A stretch of DNA of 64,000 nt from Luteibacter mycovicinus (GTDB lineage Bacteria; Pseudomonadota; Gammaproteobacteria; Xanthomonadales; Rhodanobacteraceae). Made by a program: the position numbers and the translations under genes. The number at the start of each line of letters is the position of its first letter. Position 1 is the stretch's first letter. This document shows positions 63,789 to 64,000 of the stretch, piece after piece. Location: contig NZ_JQNL01000001.1 of assembly GCF_000745235.1 (NCBI RefSeq), positions 3,404,001-3,468,000 of the forward strand. The letters run 5' to 3'. The notes below the pieces were generated by a model. That model searched no databases, was not told where the DNA came from, and was given only the letters and a program-made list of their open reading frames with translations.

Positions 63789-63825
63789 GCTACGCTCGGT
63801 CGATATTCCCATCGGCATCGTGCTC

Positions 63826-64000
63826 ATGAGTGAATCCGACACGCTTCGCGACCTCTATCGCGCGTACATCGACTGCCTCAATCGGCGTGCATGGCCCGAA
63901 CTCGGTCGACACGTGCATGACGACGTGCGCTACAACGGCGAGTGCGTCGGCCTGCCGGGCTACCGGGCGATGCTCGAGCGCGACGTTCGCGACATCCCCG
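63826..64000 (+). CDS. SnoaL/ester cyclase-like protein, N-terminal fragment
   Basis: The first 58 codons of a gene cut by the window end. LRDLYRAYIDCLNRRAWPEL, then VHDDVRYNGECVGLPGYRAM, fits the start of SnoaL-like NTF2-fold proteins, often annotated as ester cyclase. The visible part is too short to assign an activity. Confidence 0.65.
   Translation, partial: MSESDTLRDLYRAYIDCLNRRAWPELGRHVHDDVRYNGECVGLPGYRAMLERDVRDIP

Overview
The window is high-G+C, gene-dense bacterial chromosome. Gene content points to a gammaproteobacterium of the Xanthomonadales/Lysobacterales, probably Rhodanobacteraceae (Luteibacter/Dyella-like). The reasons are the nnr-tsaE-amiC-mutL run, an endonuclease-type MutL, a class II DAHP synthase, large TonB-dependent receptors, Mip-like FKBP and abundant secreted peptidases. 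This placement is inference; no rRNA or tRNA gene is present to test it. I recognise about 52 protein genes, two of them cut by the window edges, and no transposase, integrase, phage gene or CRISPR array.

Layout. 1-7.1 kb: end of a DAHP synthase, queG, and the nnr-tsaE-amiC-mutL housekeeping run. 7.1-17.7 kb: mixed metabolic and envelope genes (DUF1684, enoyl-CoA hydratase, FKBP, NudL-like Nudix, sulfurtransferase, two oxidoreductases), a minus-strand lipid-phosphate trio (PAP2, lipid kinase, metallophosphoesterase) and a secreted esterase. 17.8-29.9 kb: prpB-prpC, then fadH, then a five-gene secreted system that looks like a divergent Fap functional-amyloid operon (22.3-26.3 kb), an outer-membrane barrel gene, a TerC-family gene behind a probable yybP-ykoY manganese riboswitch, and prpD. 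30-37.3 kb: OmpA-like protein, TonB receptor, DUF3574 lipoprotein, NCS2-like permease, gloA and a rhomboid protease. 37.8-45.3 kb: rapA and an iron block (PiuC, siderophore receptor with Fur box, FetB, FetA). 45.4-60.4 kb: two paralogous response regulator/histidine kinase pairs that share a promoter box, a GT9 glycosyltransferase, M13 and M14 peptidases, a phosphoesterase overlapping a multicopper oxidase, an ECF sigma factor with a four-helix membrane partner, and dps. 61-64 kb: M61 peptidase, a DUF4442 protein and the start of a SnoaL-like gene.

How genes work together. The most notable unit is 22337-26345: a Gly/Ala-rich secreted protein, a small secreted protein, a periplasmic C39 peptidase, a third secreted protein and an outer-membrane pore with a coiled-coil N-terminus. 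The last three are in the same order as fapD-E-F. Two of the exported proteins carry textbook double-glycine leader motifs, as expected of C39 substrates. The two response regulators have near-identical recognition helices, and their promoters share a hexamer-N5-hexamer direct repeat exactly 11 nt upstream of an identical -10 box; a further copy faces fetAB. All four extended inverted-repeat or REP-like structures lie in gaps between convergent genes.
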